Below, one piece after another: positions 37,293 through 47,900 of a DNA stretch of 64,000 bases. The DNA is taken from the NCBI GenBank assembly GCA_030148335.1, contig JASBTQ010000032.1:202173-266172 (forward strand). Direction: 5' to 3'. This stretch comes from Allomuricauda sp. (GTDB lineage: Bacteria > Bacteroidota > Bacteroidia > Flavobacteriales > Flavobacteriaceae). The number at the start of each line of letters is the position of its first letter. The first letter of the stretch is position 1. The notes beneath the pieces were generated by a model, which was given only the letters and a program-made list of their open reading frames with translations, made no database searches and had not been told where the DNA came from. Position numbers and translations under genes: made by a program.

Positions 37293-38111
37293 TTATAGTG
37301 AGTTGATGGTAGTTCTGATCGCTGTCAGATCGGTCAGTAGTTTTTCCAATAAACTTAGGTCCAACATGTTGGCGCCATCACTTTTGGCATTGGCTGGATC
37401 AAAATGGGTTTCCATGAAGAGTCCGTCCACACCAGCGGCAATACCTGCCCTGGACATGGTGCCTATCAAAGCGGGTCTTCCACCCGTTACACCCGAAGAT
37501 TGATTGGGCTGTTGCAAAGAATGGGTCACATCCAGAACCACTGGGGCATATTGTTTCATGGTTGGAATACCCCGAAAATCCACGATCATGTCCTGATAAC
37601 CGAACATGGTACCGCGATCGGTAATGATAGCTTGCTCGTTCCCGGTTTCGGTCACTTTGGTCACGGCATGCTTCATGCTTTCCGGGCTCATAAACTGTCC
37701 TTTCTTCAAGTTGACGGCCTTTCCAGTTTCAGCCGCGGCGACCACCAAATCAGTTTGGCGTACCAAAAAAGCAGGAATTTGGAGTACATCCACATATTCG
37801 GCGGCCATGGCGGCATCCGAAATTTCATGGATGTCGGTAACGGTGGGTACCCCGAAGGTGTCAGAGACTTTTTTGAGGATTTTCAATGCCTTTTCATCAC
37901 CAATGCCTGTAAACGAATCGATGCGGCTACGGTTGGCCTTTTTAAAACTTCCTTTGAACACGTAGGGAATCTGCAACTTGTCCGTAATGGAGACCACCGT
38001 TTCGGCAATTCGCATGGCCATATCTTCACCTTCAATGGCACAAGGTCCTGCCAAAAGAAAAAAATTGTTGCTGTCCGTATGTTTTATCTGGGGTATTTTG
38101 GTGATATCCAT
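37293..38111 (-). CDS. kdsA: 3-deoxy-8-phosphooctulonate synthase (KDO-8-P synthase)
   Basis: 272 residues. Condenses phosphoenolpyruvate with arabinose 5-phosphate to KDO 8-phosphate for lipopolysaccharide core synthesis, in the cytosol. The signature LLAGPCAIEGEDMA, VFKGSFKKANRSRIDSF, SGVTGGRPALIGTMSRAGIAAGVDGLFMETHFDP and the interior RQTDLVVAAAETGKAVNLKKGQFMSP are full length and intact. The Cys in AGPCAIE marks the metal-dependent class; the E. coli enzyme has Asn at this point. Divergent from the membrane-type gene at 38187. Confidence 0.96.
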   Translation of the reverse strand: MDITKIPQIKHTDSNNFFLLAGPCAIEGEDMAMRIAETVVSITDKLQIPYVFKGSFKKANRSRIDSFTGIGDEKALKILKKVSDTFGVPTVTDIHEISDAAMAAEYVDVLQIPAFLVRQTDLVVAAAETGKAVNLKKGQFMSPESMKHAVTKVTETGNEQAIITDRGTMFGYQDMIVDFRGIPTMKQYAPVVLDVTHSLQQPNQSSGVTGGRPALIGTMSRAGIAAGVDGLFMETHFDPANAKSDGANMLDLSLLEKLLTDLTAIRTTINSL

Positions 38112-38126
38112 TTCTTAAAGTTTGCA

Positions 38127-38134
38127 CAAATATA
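38127..38134 (-). promoter_or_regulatory. minus-7 element of the kdsA promoter
   Basis: TATATTTG on the minus strand, 15 bases upstream of the kdsA start codon, matches TAnnTTTG. No clear minus-33 TTG is found at the usual distance, so the leader would be very short if this is used. Confidence 0.45.
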
Positions 38135-38186
38135 CTACATAAGCTTGGTAACCTTTTTAGATTTATTGCCAACAAAACCATCTACC

Positions 38187-38771
38187 ATGTTTCGAAAACT
38201 ACTCATTTTTTCCATACTGATCATAAGTTGTTTTGGAGCTTTTGCCCAGTTTCAAGAGCGGGGAAACACCTTTGACCTCGTTAATCTGGAACGTCATCAA
38301 GTCCGGTTCGACCTGCTCAGTCCGGGTTTCAGTTACGAATTGGGATTGTTCAGGAACCAAAGCATCTCTACCGGATTGGGCTTGGCTACGGCCACGTATG
38401 AAGAAGGCTATGCATTTGGGTTGACCATGAACAACCGATATCGCTATTACCATAATTTCCAGAGACGGATTGACATGGATAAGAATGTTTCCGGGAATTC
38501 GGGCAACTACATCGCTGCGGCGCAGGCCATTTTCTTTTCCCAACTACGGGTGTCTACCAACATTGAGGGACCGAAGGATTTCAACCTTGGTTTTTATGGG
38601 ATGGTCTATGGCATCCAAAGGACGTATAAGAACGGTTTCAATTTCAATGCGGAACTGGGAGCTGGATTCTACAAAGGCGATGGCGTTCCCGATGGGTATG
38701 GCCCGTTGATCCATTTTACCTTCGGATGGGTCGCCACTAAACGAAAATCCCGGGAACCCGTATTCGATTAG
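38187..38771 (+). CDS. exported outer-membrane-type hypothetical protein, first of two paralogues
   Basis: 194 residues, signal MFRKLLIFSILIISCFGAFAQ. Alternating aromatic beta-strands (RFDLLSPGFSYELGLF, FGLTMNNRYRYYHNFQRR, NAELGAGFYKGDG) suggest a small beta-barrel of the DUF3575 kind. The segment NSGNYIAAAQAIFF and the later MVYGIQRTYKNGF are shared with the next gene, so the two arose by duplication. Function unknown. It starts 76 bases from the divergent kdsA gene. A longer frame reaching back to 37404 runs antisense through kdsA and is not used. Confidence 0.72.
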   Translation: MFRKLLIFSILIISCFGAFAQFQERGNTFDLVNLERHQVRFDLLSPGFSYELGLFRNQSISTGLGLATATYEEGYAFGLTMNNRYRYYHNFQRRIDMDKNVSGNSGNYIAAAQAIFFSQLRVSTNIEGPKDFNLGFYGMVYGIQRTYKNGFNFNAELGAGFYKGDGVPDGYGPLIHFTFGWVATKRKSREPVFD

Positions 38772-38854
38772 TGGTTGATGCTGTCCAATATATCTTTCCC
38801 TTTAGATACTATTTTGAAAAAGTAGCTGTTATAAGATGACCAAATTGACCTACT

Positions 38855-39418
38855 ATGCGCCGTTTGCTTTCTTTGGCGATGCTGTTCTCCGGAATGTTGG
38901 GCCATGCCCAATATGGCAAAAACTGTGAGATACGACAGATCAAACTCAACATCTTCAACCCTGGACTTGAATATGAAATGGGCGTGGGGGTGAACAGCAC
39001 CTTGGACTTCAGGGTGGCATGGCAGGTGGCGTTGGAACCTGCACATACCGAACCTCTTGACCCTGAGAACCTGGATTTCTTCCCGGCCATTACGGCCCAG
39101 TACCGCTATTACCACAATTTTGATGGACGCTACCACCGCAGAAGGTCCATTTATGGAAACTCTGGGAATTATATCGCTCCCACCGCGGCCCTTTTTTCAC
39201 CGGGCGAACGTACAGTGGAAGGAAAACTGGTCGATGGAGTACACGGGTATGGGGGTCTAGTTTATGGCATCCAGCGTAGCTATAATTCTGGGCTCAGCTT
39301 TTCCATTGATGCCGGTGCGGGCTATTATGCGGGCCCATTCAAAGGGGCCATCCATCCCGTGGTGAACCTCAGTATTGGTTTCATCATCAGCGAAAAGCGA
39401 TGGTGCGTGGGACTTTAA
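38855..39418 (+). CDS. exported outer-membrane-type hypothetical protein, second paralogue
   Basis: 187 residues, signal MRRLLSLAMLFSGMLGHAQ. It shares with its upstream neighbour the pattern NIFNPGLEYEMG, AQYRYYHNFDGRYHRR, GNSGNYIAPTAALF, GLVYGIQRSYNSGLSFSIDAGAGYY. Also likely a small outer membrane beta-barrel. The gap between the genes is 83 bases. Role unknown. Confidence 0.72.
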   Translation: MRRLLSLAMLFSGMLGHAQYGKNCEIRQIKLNIFNPGLEYEMGVGVNSTLDFRVAWQVALEPAHTEPLDPENLDFFPAITAQYRYYHNFDGRYHRRRSIYGNSGNYIAPTAALFSPGERTVEGKLVDGVHGYGGLVYGIQRSYNSGLSFSIDAGAGYYAGPFKGAIHPVVNLSIGFIISEKRWCVGL

Positions 39419-39488
39419 AACTCAAACCCGCACAAAATCAATAAGATAAAAATAACATTTGGATATGCGGACAAGCCGAAAATAGCAG

Positions 39489-39496
39489 TATCTTTG
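39489..39496 (+). promoter_or_regulatory. minus-7 element upstream of typA
   Basis: TATCTTTG fits TAnnTTTG and ends 19 bases before the typA start codon. A TTTG at 39458-39461 is 27 bases upstream, farther than the usual spacing. Confidence 0.45.
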
Positions 39497-39515
39497 CGCG
39501 CTTAAAAATTAGGTT

Positions 39516-41315
39516 ATGTCCAAAATCAAGAATATTGCAATCATTGCCCACGTTGACCACGGTAAGACTACCTTGGTGGATAAAATCATGTACCATTGCC
39601 AATTGTTCCGTGACAACGAGAACAAGGGCGATCTGATATTGGACAACAACGACCTGGAACGGGAACGCGGGATCACCATTGTCTCCAAGAACGTTTCCGT
39701 GGTGTACAAGGATACCAAAATAAACATTATAGACACCCCCGGGCACGCCGATTTCGGTGGCGAAGTGGAGCGTGTACTCAATATGGCCGATGGGGTCCTG
39801 TTGTTGGTGGATGCCTTTGAAGGTCCCATGCCGCAGACCCGTTTCGTACTGCAAAAAGCCATCGACCTTGGTCTGAAGCCCTGTGTGGTCATCAACAAGG
39901 TGGACAAAGAAAATTGTACGCCCGAGGAAGTCCACGAAAAAGTGTTCGATCTCATGTTCGAACTTGGGGCAGAGGAGTGGCAGTTGGATTTCCCAACCGT
40001 TTATGGTTCCGCAAAGAACAACTGGATGGGCGAGGATTGGAAAGTGCCTACCCAGAACATCGAACCACTTTTGGACATGGTCATTGCGCATGTGCCAGAG
40101 TTCAAACCAGAACAAGGTACCACACAAATGTTGATCACTTCTTTGGATTACTCTTCCTTTACGGGCCGTATCGCCATTGGAAGGTTGCAAAGGGGCACAC
40201 TTAAGGAAGGACAGAACATTTCCTTGGTAAAAAGGGATGGAAAGATCATCAAGACCAAAGTGAAGGAACTCTTCACATTTGAAGGTCTGGGACGCCAAAA
40301 AGTGCAAGAGGTGGTAGCAGGTGATATCTGTGCCATAGTGGGGATGGAAGGTTTTGAAATCGGCGACACCGTGGCCGATTTTGAAAATCCCGAGCAATTG
40401 AAGACCATTGCCATTGACGAGCCTACCATGAGCATGCTGTTCACCATCAACGACAGCCCATTTTTTGGAAAGGATGGAAAATTTGTGACTTCAAGGCACA
40501 TCAAGGAACGTTTGGAAAAAGAACTGGAAAAGAACTTGGCCCTTAGGGTACAGGAAACCGGTAGTGCCGATAAATTTATGGTCTTTGGCCGTGGGGTATT
40601 GCACCTTTCGGTATTGATAGAGACCATGCGAAGGGAAGGCTATGAGCTGCAAATCGGTCAGCCACAGGTAATCATCAAAGAGATTGATGGTGTAAAATGT
40701 GAGCCGGTTGAGCATTTGACGATTGACCTACCAGAAGAGGTGTCAGGAAAGGCCGTGGAAATGGTATCGATGCGAAAAGGGGAGATGACCAGCATGGAAG
40801 CCAAAGGTTCCCGAATGCTGTGTGAGTTCCTTATCCCGTCCCGAGGCATCATTGGTTTACGTAACCAACTGTTGACCGCAACGGCAGGTGAGGCCATCAT
40901 GGCGCACCGCTTTTTGGAATACCAACCCTTGAAAGGGGACATTCCACAGCGATTGAACGGTTCGTTGGTGTCCATGGAAAATGGAACTGCCATTCCTTAC
41001 TCGATTGACAAGCTTCAAGAAAGGGGCAAATTCTTTATTGATCCGGGAGAGGATATCTATGAAGGTCAGGTGATCGGGGAAAATTCCCGTGGCGATGATA
41101 TGACGGTGAACGTGACCAAGACCAAAAAACTGTCCAACGTCCGTTCTTCAGGAGCGGATGAAAAGGCAAAGATTGTACCTGCCATCAAGTTTTCCTTGGA
41201 AGAGGCACTCGAATATATCCAAAAGGATGAATACGTCGAAGTGACCCCAAAACATCTTAGGATCCGAAAAATTTACCTGAAAGAGGTAGATAGAAAGCGA
41301 AACAAGGTAGTTTAA
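39516..41315 (+). CDS. typA: ribosome-associated GTPase TypA/BipA
   Basis: 599 residues. G1 [16 protein letters not shown]2 ERERGITI, G3 [15 protein letters not shown]4 NKVDKE are intact, followed by EF-G-like domains II, III and V and the BipA-specific C-terminal domain ([54 protein letters not shown] block). It binds the 70S ribosome and helps 50S assembly and stress adaptation. Its TAA overlaps the stop of the convergent ROK gene by four bases. Confidence 0.96.
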   Translation: MSKIKNIAIIAHVDHGKTTLVDKIMYHCQLFRDNENKGDLILDNNDLERERGITIVSKNVSVVYKDTKINIIDTPGHADFGGEVERVLNMADGVLLLVDAFEGPMPQTRFVLQKAIDLGLKPCVVINKVDKENCTPEEVHEKVFDLMFELGAEEWQLDFPTVYGSAKNNWMGEDWKVPTQNIEPLLDMVIAHVPEFKPEQGTTQMLITSLDYSSFTGRIAIGRLQRGTLKEGQNISLVKRDGKIIKTKVKELFTFEGLGRQKVQEVVAGDICAIVGMEGFEIGDTVADFENPEQLKTIAIDEPTMSMLFTINDSPFFGKDGKFVTSRHIKERLEKELEKNLALRVQETGSADKFMVFGRGVLHLSVLIETMRREGYELQIGQPQVIIKEIDGVKCEPVEHLTIDLPEEVSGKAVEMVSMRKGEMTSMEAKGSRMLCEFLIPSRGIIGLRNQLLTATAGEAIMAHRFLEYQPLKGDIPQRLNGSLVSMENGTAIPYSIDKLQERGKFFIDPGEDIYEGQVIGENSRGDDMTVNVTKTKKLSNVRSSGADEKAKIVPAIKFSLEEALEYIQKDEYVEVTPKHLRIRKIYLKEVDRKRNKVV

Positions 41316-42076
41316 CCCTTGGTCAGATGCCCGTGGTGCTGCTCCCTTAGGCAGGCCACGGCCGCACCTATGATTCCGGCGTGGTTCATCAGTTCCGCTT
41401 TTACCACTGGGGTCTCTATGTTGATGAGGTGATTGAACTCGTCCCAGTCTTTTGAGGTGCCACCCCCAACGATGATAAGGTCGGGACTTACAATCAGCTC
41501 GACGAAATTCAAGAACTTATTGAAGCGTTTGCCCCATTTTTCAAAGTTCAGGTCTTCCCTGTCCTTGGCCGAGGCAGCGGCCCAACTTTCAATTTTTTTG
41601 TGCTTTTTATAAGGGATTTGTCCTAATTCAAAATTCGGGATGAGCACTCCATTGAAAAAGGCACCACTTCCAAGCCCGGTACCGATGGTGATCATGATCA
41701 CCAGTCCGTTTTTTCCTTTTCCCACACCGTAGTTCATAGAGGCATATCCGGCAGCATCGGCATCGTTCAGTACTGTAAATTCCTGTCCCGTGACTTCTGT
41801 GAAGAGTTCATCGATGTTCACGCCCACCCAACTTTTGTGAAGGTTTCCCGGGGACAAGCACACGCCATTTTTTACAATGGAAGGAAAACCACAGCCCACT
41901 GGACCAGTATAATTGAAATGCTCCACAATTTGGGCCACCACTTCGGCCATGGCCTGGGGCTTTTTGGATTTTGGGGTAGGGATACGGAAACGTTCGGTCA
42001 GCATTTCGCCGGTTTCAGCATTCACTAGGGCGCCTTTGATGCCGCTTCCTCCAATATCGATACCAAGAATTTCCAT
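41312..42076 (-). CDS. ROK-family glucokinase, polyphosphate-glucokinase-like
   Basis: 254 residues from the ATG at 42076, which starts the family-typical [15 protein letters not shown]; a longer frame to 42187 is not used. ATP/phosphate motifs [14 protein letters not shown] and [14 protein letters not shown] and the catalytic Asp in NDADAAGYA are present. The ROK zinc motif (CxCGxxGC) is absent, as in polyphosphate glucokinases (PPGK). It would phosphorylate glucose using polyphosphate and/or ATP. A basic KKHKKIES stretch fits polyphosphate binding. It overlaps the typA stop and follows ftsE by 85 bases. Confidence 0.82.
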   Translation of the reverse strand: MEILGIDIGGSGIKGALVNAETGEMLTERFRIPTPKSKKPQAMAEVVAQIVEHFNYTGPVGCGFPSIVKNGVCLSPGNLHKSWVGVNIDELFTEVTGQEFTVLNDADAAGYASMNYGVGKGKNGLVIMITIGTGLGSGAFFNGVLIPNFELGQIPYKKHKKIESWAAASAKDREDLNFEKWGKRFNKFLNFVELIVSPDLIIVGGGTSKDWDEFNHLINIETPVVKAELMNHAGIIGAAVACLREQHHGHLTKG

Positions 42077-42161
42077 AAATGGCAGTGTGTTTTGTTTGGA
42101 CAAAGAAACAAAAACTTTTTGGGAAAGGGGATTTAGTCGGTATCTAATCCGAAAATCAGGA

Positions 42162-42845
42162 TCATACTGCTTTTTGGACCACCTCAAAAACCTTGCTTCC
42201 GTCGCATTTTAAGGTTTTGTGGGGGTATTTCAGGATCAGCGCATAGTCGTGGGTGGCCATGATGATGGTACGCCCATTTTGGTTGATGTCCTGTAGTACT
42301 TTCATGACCTCTACACTGGTCTGTGGGTCCAAATTTCCCGTAGGTTCGTCGGCAAGGATGAGCTCCGGATCGTTCAGCAGGGCACGGGCTATGGCAATCC
42401 GTTGCTGTTCCCCGCCCGAAAGTTCGTGGGGAAACTTGAAACCTTTGGTTTTCATGCCCACCTTGTCCAAAACCGCCTCAATTTTTTCGTCCATTTTGGT
42501 GGTGTCCGTCCATCCAGTGGCCTTCAGGACAAAACGAAGGTTGTTGTTCACATTGCGGTCGGGCAGTAACTTGAAATCCTGGAAAACGATGCCCAACTTC
42601 CTACGTAGAAAGGGAATGTCCTTTTCTTTAAGGGTTTTGAGGTCAAAGTCCACCACTTGTCCGGCACCTTGCCTCAGGGGAAGATCGGCATAGAGGGTCT
42701 TCATAAAACTGCTTTTCCCACTCCCGGTCTTTCCTATCACATACACAAACTCGCCTTTTTTGACTTCAAGGTCGATGTGGTTCAGTACTAGGTTCTCATC
42801 TTGGAATACGGCAACGTCCTCTAATTTTACGATGGTCTCGGGCAT
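42162..42845 (-). CDS. ftsE: cell division ABC ATPase FtsE
   Basis: 227 residues. Walker [10 protein letters not shown]-loop [14 protein letters not shown], signature LSGGEQQR, Walker [14 protein letters not shown] and switch His in MATHDY are all intact. The DFKLLPDR and [19 protein letters not shown] context is FtsE-specific. With FtsX it activates peptidoglycan hydrolases at the septum. No ftsX is next to it here; a DUF3137 gene lies 96 bases upstream. Confidence 0.92.
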   Translation of the reverse strand: MPETIVKLEDVAVFQDENLVLNHIDLEVKKGEFVYVIGKTGSGKSSFMKTLYADLPLRQGAGQVVDFDLKTLKEKDIPFLRRKLGIVFQDFKLLPDRNVNNNLRFVLKATGWTDTTKMDEKIEAVLDKVGMKTKGFKFPHELSGGEQQRIAIARALLNDPELILADEPTGNLDPQTSVEVMKVLQDINQNGRTIIMATHDYALILKYPHKTLKCDGSKVFEVVQKAV

Positions 42846-42941
42846 AATTTGAATTCAAAAGCAGTACAAAAGTATTTGAAATTAAGCGATCGGAATCAAA
42901 ATTTAAGGTTAAAGCCCATTTTTTTCAAGAAATGGGACAGG

Positions 42942-44039
42942 TCAAGCTTTCCAGATTCTGGTGTCCAGGTTCAGGTCTTCCACGATGCCAATGGCGTTCG
43001 AGATGTTTTCGACGAATAGATCGAACGCATTCGAGGTGATGAGGTTCTTGTTCTGTGGAAGACAAAAAAAACCATCGGGATGTTGGATGGCCAGGTACAG
43101 TTTATCGTTATTGAACGATAGCATGATGGGTCTTTCCATTTTTCTTTTCAAGGCCACAATCCGTTCCATAAAAGCTGTGGAGAGAATGTATCGTGCCTCG
43201 ACCTGATCGGTGCCATATACGACAAACTCATTTTCAAACTCCGTATGTTCAAGGTTGATGAGCTGTTTTCGATGGAGTTTAAGGGATTGTATGGTCTTGG
43301 CAAGATAACCGACCCTTTTTTCGAGCTTGTCCGGCAGGACTATGGTGTTTCCTTTGATCTTTTTGTTGAAATCCAAAATGGCGAACATACCAAAGAAACT
43401 ATAGCCCACCTGATCTACAGAGTGGTTTTTGGAAAACCAGGGACGAATGTAGTTATAGGCAAAATACAGATGGGTAAGGAATGGGATGTACATGAAATAG
43501 GACCCAAAAAAGCTTTGGTTGATGATCTTTACATCGCCCATAACAATAGAAGTGTCCCCAATCGTTCCCGAAGCAAGACCATGACCCATATTATATACTT
43601 TTTGCTGCTTGTTCTTATTGCCCGGCACTTGGGAATAAGTAGGGATTAATTGGCTGTCGATGATCTGCGCAGGTGTGATCTGTTTTTGGGGACTGTACTT
43701 GAGGCCTGAGACCAATTGGCGTAATACAGGTTGCAGAATTTCACCTTCAACTTTCTTGTATTGGACTCCAATACGGTTCGCTTTGATCATGAATAGGAAA
43801 TAGAATGCCCAATACAAGATTAAGAGTATTTGGAAGATCACTCCTGAATTGTTCCGGGATACTTCGGTAATCCACTGATTGTTGAAATAGGTGATCATGG
43901 GCAGGAAAAAGATGCCCAAGACGAATGTGAGTATGAACAAATTGCTGCCCGTTTTATAAAAACGATTTTTTTTCCTAAGCCTTTCTGCTTCATGAAGCAG
44001 GGGCAAAAACTCCTTTCGAATGCCTTGAATGTTTACCAT
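42942..44039 (-). CDS. DUF3137 membrane protein
   Basis: 365 residues. Two membrane segments near the N-terminus (LFILTFVLGIFFLPMITYF and IFQILLILYWAFYFLFMI) are followed by a cytosolic domain with SFFGMFAILDFNKKIKGNTIVLPDK and, near the C-terminus, YLAIQHPDGFFCLP. This is the DUF3137 layout, a family that usually sits with lemA. Function unknown. It starts 12 bases after the lemA-like gene. Confidence 0.85.
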   Translation of the reverse strand: MVNIQGIRKEFLPLLHEAERLRKKNRFYKTGSNLFILTFVLGIFFLPMITYFNNQWITEVSRNNSGVIFQILLILYWAFYFLFMIKANRIGVQYKKVEGEILQPVLRQLVSGLKYSPQKQITPAQIIDSQLIPTYSQVPGNKNKQQKVYNMGHGLASGTIGDTSIVMGDVKIINQSFFGSYFMYIPFLTHLYFAYNYIRPWFSKNHSVDQVGYSFFGMFAILDFNKKIKGNTIVLPDKLEKRVGYLAKTIQSLKLHRKQLINLEHTEFENEFVVYGTDQVEARYILSTAFMERIVALKRKMERPIMLSFNNDKLYLAIQHPDGFFCLPQNKNLITSNAFDLFVENISNAIGIVEDLNLDTRIWKA

Positions 44040-44051
44040 AACAGAATTTTG

Positions 44052-44600
44052 CTAGAAGGAGACTTCCGGTACTTTTTTCTCTTCTTCGGCCTCAATGGTG
44101 AACAACATTTTCCGGGAATACCCCATCATTTTGCCCATGATATTGGAAGGAAACATTTCCAAGGCATTGTTGTGGGCATTCACGGTCGCATTGTAGGCCC
44201 TTCGCGCCGCTGACAATTGTTCTTCCACCTCATTGAGACTGGCCTGGAGCATGAGGAAGTTTTGGCTTGACTTGAGTTCTGGATAGGCTTCTGCCCTTAT
44301 TTGTAGATTTCCCAGGAGCATCCCCAACTGGCTTTCCCATTTGAATCGGTCATTGGTCTGCCCTTTTTCGGAAATGATCTTTTCCCGTAGCTGGGTGATT
44401 TCCGTCAGGGTTGCCCGTTCATGCTCCATGTATCCTTTGACGGTATTTACAAGACGGGGAATCAAGTCCGTCCTTTTTTTGAGCATCACATCAATACTAC
44501 TGTAGGCTTCGTGTACCTTGTTCTTTTTTGAGATAAGGTTGTTGAAGAGAAAAATACTAAAGAGCAACAGGGCTCCAAAAATGATGATGGCGTAGGTCAT
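44052..44600 (-). CDS. lemA: LemA family protein
   Basis: 182 residues. One N-terminal membrane helix (IIIFGALLLFSIFLFNNLI), then the LemA coiled-coil body (KKNKVHEAYSSIDVMLKKRTDLIPRLVNTVKGYMEHE, RAYNATVNAHNNALEMFPSNIMGKMMGY). LemA proteins are four-helix bundles at the inner membrane with no settled role. The pair LemA-DUF3137 is a common arrangement and is probably one functional unit. Confidence 0.92.
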   Translation of the reverse strand: MTYAIIIFGALLLFSIFLFNNLISKKNKVHEAYSSIDVMLKKRTDLIPRLVNTVKGYMEHERATLTEITQLREKIISEKGQTNDRFKWESQLGMLLGNLQIRAEAYPELKSSQNFLMLQASLNEVEEQLSAARRAYNATVNAHNNALEMFPSNIMGKMMGYSRKMLFTIEAEEEKKVPEVSF

Positions 44601-44931
44601 TTGTTCCTTGTGTTAGAATTAAAATTTAGATGTTGAAAATGTATCGATGGCAGGCTGAAGAGGTTGCTGCCCAAAATCGGTACGGTGGGGTTATGGAATG
44701 TTTGGGCCAAAAAACAATGGTTGCCCCCAATGGAGGTTTCATTTCGGCAACATTGTTATTTTTGATGACCAAAAGCTCTAGAGGTCATTGAGCCTTTCGG
44801 AATAAAAGTAATCATTATTGCAAATATTTTGAACCTTGCCCATTGAAAATTGGACATATTGCACAGCAAACATACTTTGGCCTTAATTTTGACGTTATGA
44901 GTAAAGTCAGTCGAGAACAGCGTAGAACACT
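44601..44931. other. divergent intergenic region lemA / TPR gene
   Basis: 331 bases. No open frame, repeat or clear RNA structure is seen. It must contain both promoters; I found no paired minus-33/minus-7 elements that I would trust. Confidence 0.4.
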
Positions 44932-47900
44932 ATGAATCGAAAAAACCTCTTTGTGTTCCCCATTTTTTTGGGGACCTTTTTTGTGCTCACCGCACAGGAA
45001 ACCGAAATCTATACCCACGAAAACAAAGCCTATCAAGATGCCCTGGCCCTGTACAACGACCAGCAGTACCAGGCCGCACAGTCCATTTTCCAAACCGTAA
45101 AGGCAAATACAAAGGATGGAGAAACGGAGGCCAATAGTGCCTACTATGCCGCAAATGCCGCCATACGCTTGAACCAGCGCGGAGCGGACAAAATGATGGA
45201 GGACTTTGTGGAACGTTATCCCACATCGACCAAGCGGAATTCCGCCATTTTGGATGTGGCCGATTATTATTTTGAGACGGGAAAATACCCATTTGCCCTC
45301 AAATGGTACAAAAAGGTGGATGAATCCTCCATGTCCTATGCGGATAGGGACCGGTTCAACTTCAACAACGGCTATGCCCTTTATGCCTCCAACAGACCCG
45401 CCGATGCCGAAAAGTATCTGAGCAAGGTGACCACCTCCCAAAAATATGGATCCCAGGCCAAGTATTATCTGGGGTATATTGCCTATGAACAGGACGACTA
45501 CAACCAGGCCAGTGCCCGTTTTGACCAGATCACGGATCCAGAGCTGCTCAATGAGAAGCTGTCCTATTACCAGGCCGATCTCAATTTTAAACTGGGCAAG
45601 TTCGAGGAGGCCATCGCCATGGCAGAAAAGCAGCTGCCCAAATCGGATCGGCAGGAAGTTTCCGAACTCAACAAGATCATTGGTGAGAGTTATTTCAACC
45701 TGGAGCAATATGGAAAGGCCATTCCCTATCTGGAAGGTTACAAGGGCAAACGGGGCAAGTTCAACAACACCGATTACTATTTGCTGGGGTATAGCCACTA
45801 CAAGCAAGGGGACTACCAAAATGCCATCCAACAGTTCAACAAGATTATTGGGGGATCCAACAATGTGTCGCAGAACGCATACTATCATTTGGCGGAATGC
45901 TATTTGAAGCTGGACAAGAAATCCGAAGCGCTCAATGCTTTCCGAAATGCCTCGCAGATGGATTTCAGTCCAGAGATCCAGAAAGATGCCATGCTCAACT
46001 ACGCCAGGCTGAGCTACGAAATAGGAAATGCTTACGAACCTGTTCCACAAGTCTTGACCAACTATTTGGAGAAATATCCAAAGGATGAAAATCAAATGGA
46101 GATACAAGAACTTTTGGTGGATTCGTACATCACTTCCCGAAATTTTGAAGGGGCCATGCAGCTTTTGGAGAAGAACAAGAACTACGCGAGCAAGGAAACC
46201 TACCAAAAGGTGGCCTATTATCACGGAGTGGAACTTTTTATTGATGGCGATTATGAAGCGGCCCTGGAAAGCTTTTCCAAATCCCTGAAAAGTGCCGAAA
46301 ACGCAACTTTTGAGGCCAGGGCTCTATATTGGAAAGCAGAATCAGCGTATCGGTTGAACCGTTTTCAAGATGCCTTGGTCGATTTTGTGAAATTCCAACA
46401 ACTTCCCGCATCCAAAGCATTGCCCGAATATGAAGAGCTGGACTATAATCTGGGCTATTGTTACTTCAAACTGAAGGATTACAATAATGCGATAGCCTAT
46501 TTCAAAAACGTGGTCAATTCCAATGCCCTTGATGAAGACCGAAAGAACGATGGGTACCTCCGTTTGGGGGACAGCTACTTCGTGACCAGCAGATATCAGT
46601 TGGCCATGAACGCTTACGACGCATCTTCCAAGTTGAACGGACCGGAAAGGGACTATGCTGCGTTTCAAAAAACATTGAGCAACGGATTTTTGGGCAACAA
46701 CTCGGCCAAGATCGAGGGACTGAACGAATTTTTGGAGCGTTATCCCACCTCTTCGCTGCGCGATGATGCCCTTTTTGAATTGGGCAATTCCTATATCAAA
46801 GACAATCAGGAGAATTTGGGACTACGCACCTATGACCGTCTTGTAGCCGAATATGCAAAGAGCAAGTTTGCCCCCCAAGGCATGTTGCGCCAGGGCCTTG
46901 TGCACTACAATGCCAGTAGAAATCAGCAGGCTTTGGACAAGTTGAAGGAAGTGGTACAGAAATATCCGAACACCCAAGAGGCCAAACAAGCGGTGGCCAC
47001 GGCCAAATTGGTCTATGTGGACGAAGGCAGGGTAAGCGAATATGCGGCATGGGCCAGAAACCTGGATTTTGTGGAGGTGACCGATTCCGAACTGGACAAT
47101 GCCACTTTTGAATCGGCGGAAAGAAAACAGATAGAGGGCAAGACCGATGTGGCCATCAAGGGCTACGAAGACTATTTGAAACAGTTCCCGAACGGTCTCC
47201 ATTCAGGTAGTGCCAATTTTGCTTTGGCCCAACTGTATTTTGGTAAAGGACAAAAAGACAAGGCCCTACCGAAATACAAAGCCGTGGCCGATGGCGGGAA
47301 CGGCGAATATACCGAACAAGCGTTGACCCGTGTCTGTGAGATCTATGTGGAAAAACAGGATTATCAAAGTGCCATTCCCTATCTGAAGCGATTGGAAACT
47401 ACGGCCGATATTTCCGAGAACAGGACCTTTGCCCAATCCAATTTGATGAAGGGATATTATGGACAGAAGGATTATGGGCAAACCATAGCCTATGCCGAAA
47501 AAGTATTGAAGGCCCCCAAAATTGATGATAGGATCAAGAGCGATGCGCAGATCATGATCGCGCGCTCTGCCATCGCCACTGAAAATGAAGCACTGGCCAA
47601 GACCGCCTATCAGAATGTGAAGAAAATCGCAACAGGAGAATTGGCTGCCGAAGCTTGGTACTACGATGCGTATTTCAAGAACAAGGAAGGTGATTTTGAA
47701 GCCTCCAACACATCGGTACAGAAATTGGCAAAAGATTATGCGGCCTACAAAACATGGGCCGGAAAGGGGTTGGTGATCATGGCCAAAAATTTCTACAAAT
47801 TGGGTGATGCCTTCCAGGCCACCTACATTTTGGAAAGCGTGATTTCCAATTTTTCGGATTATGATGAGATTGTCACTGAGGCCAAGAGCGAACTGGCCAT

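Noticed and set aside
37404..38771. 455-codon + strand frame across kdsA
   Set aside because: Its first half is antisense to the intact kdsA gene; only the part from the ATG at 38187, with a signal peptide, is coding.
44815..46224. Long open frame on the minus strand, opposite the TPR gene
   Set aside because: It has no signal or domain and mirrors the codon pattern of the TPR gene, which is strongly supported. Treated as antisense shadow.
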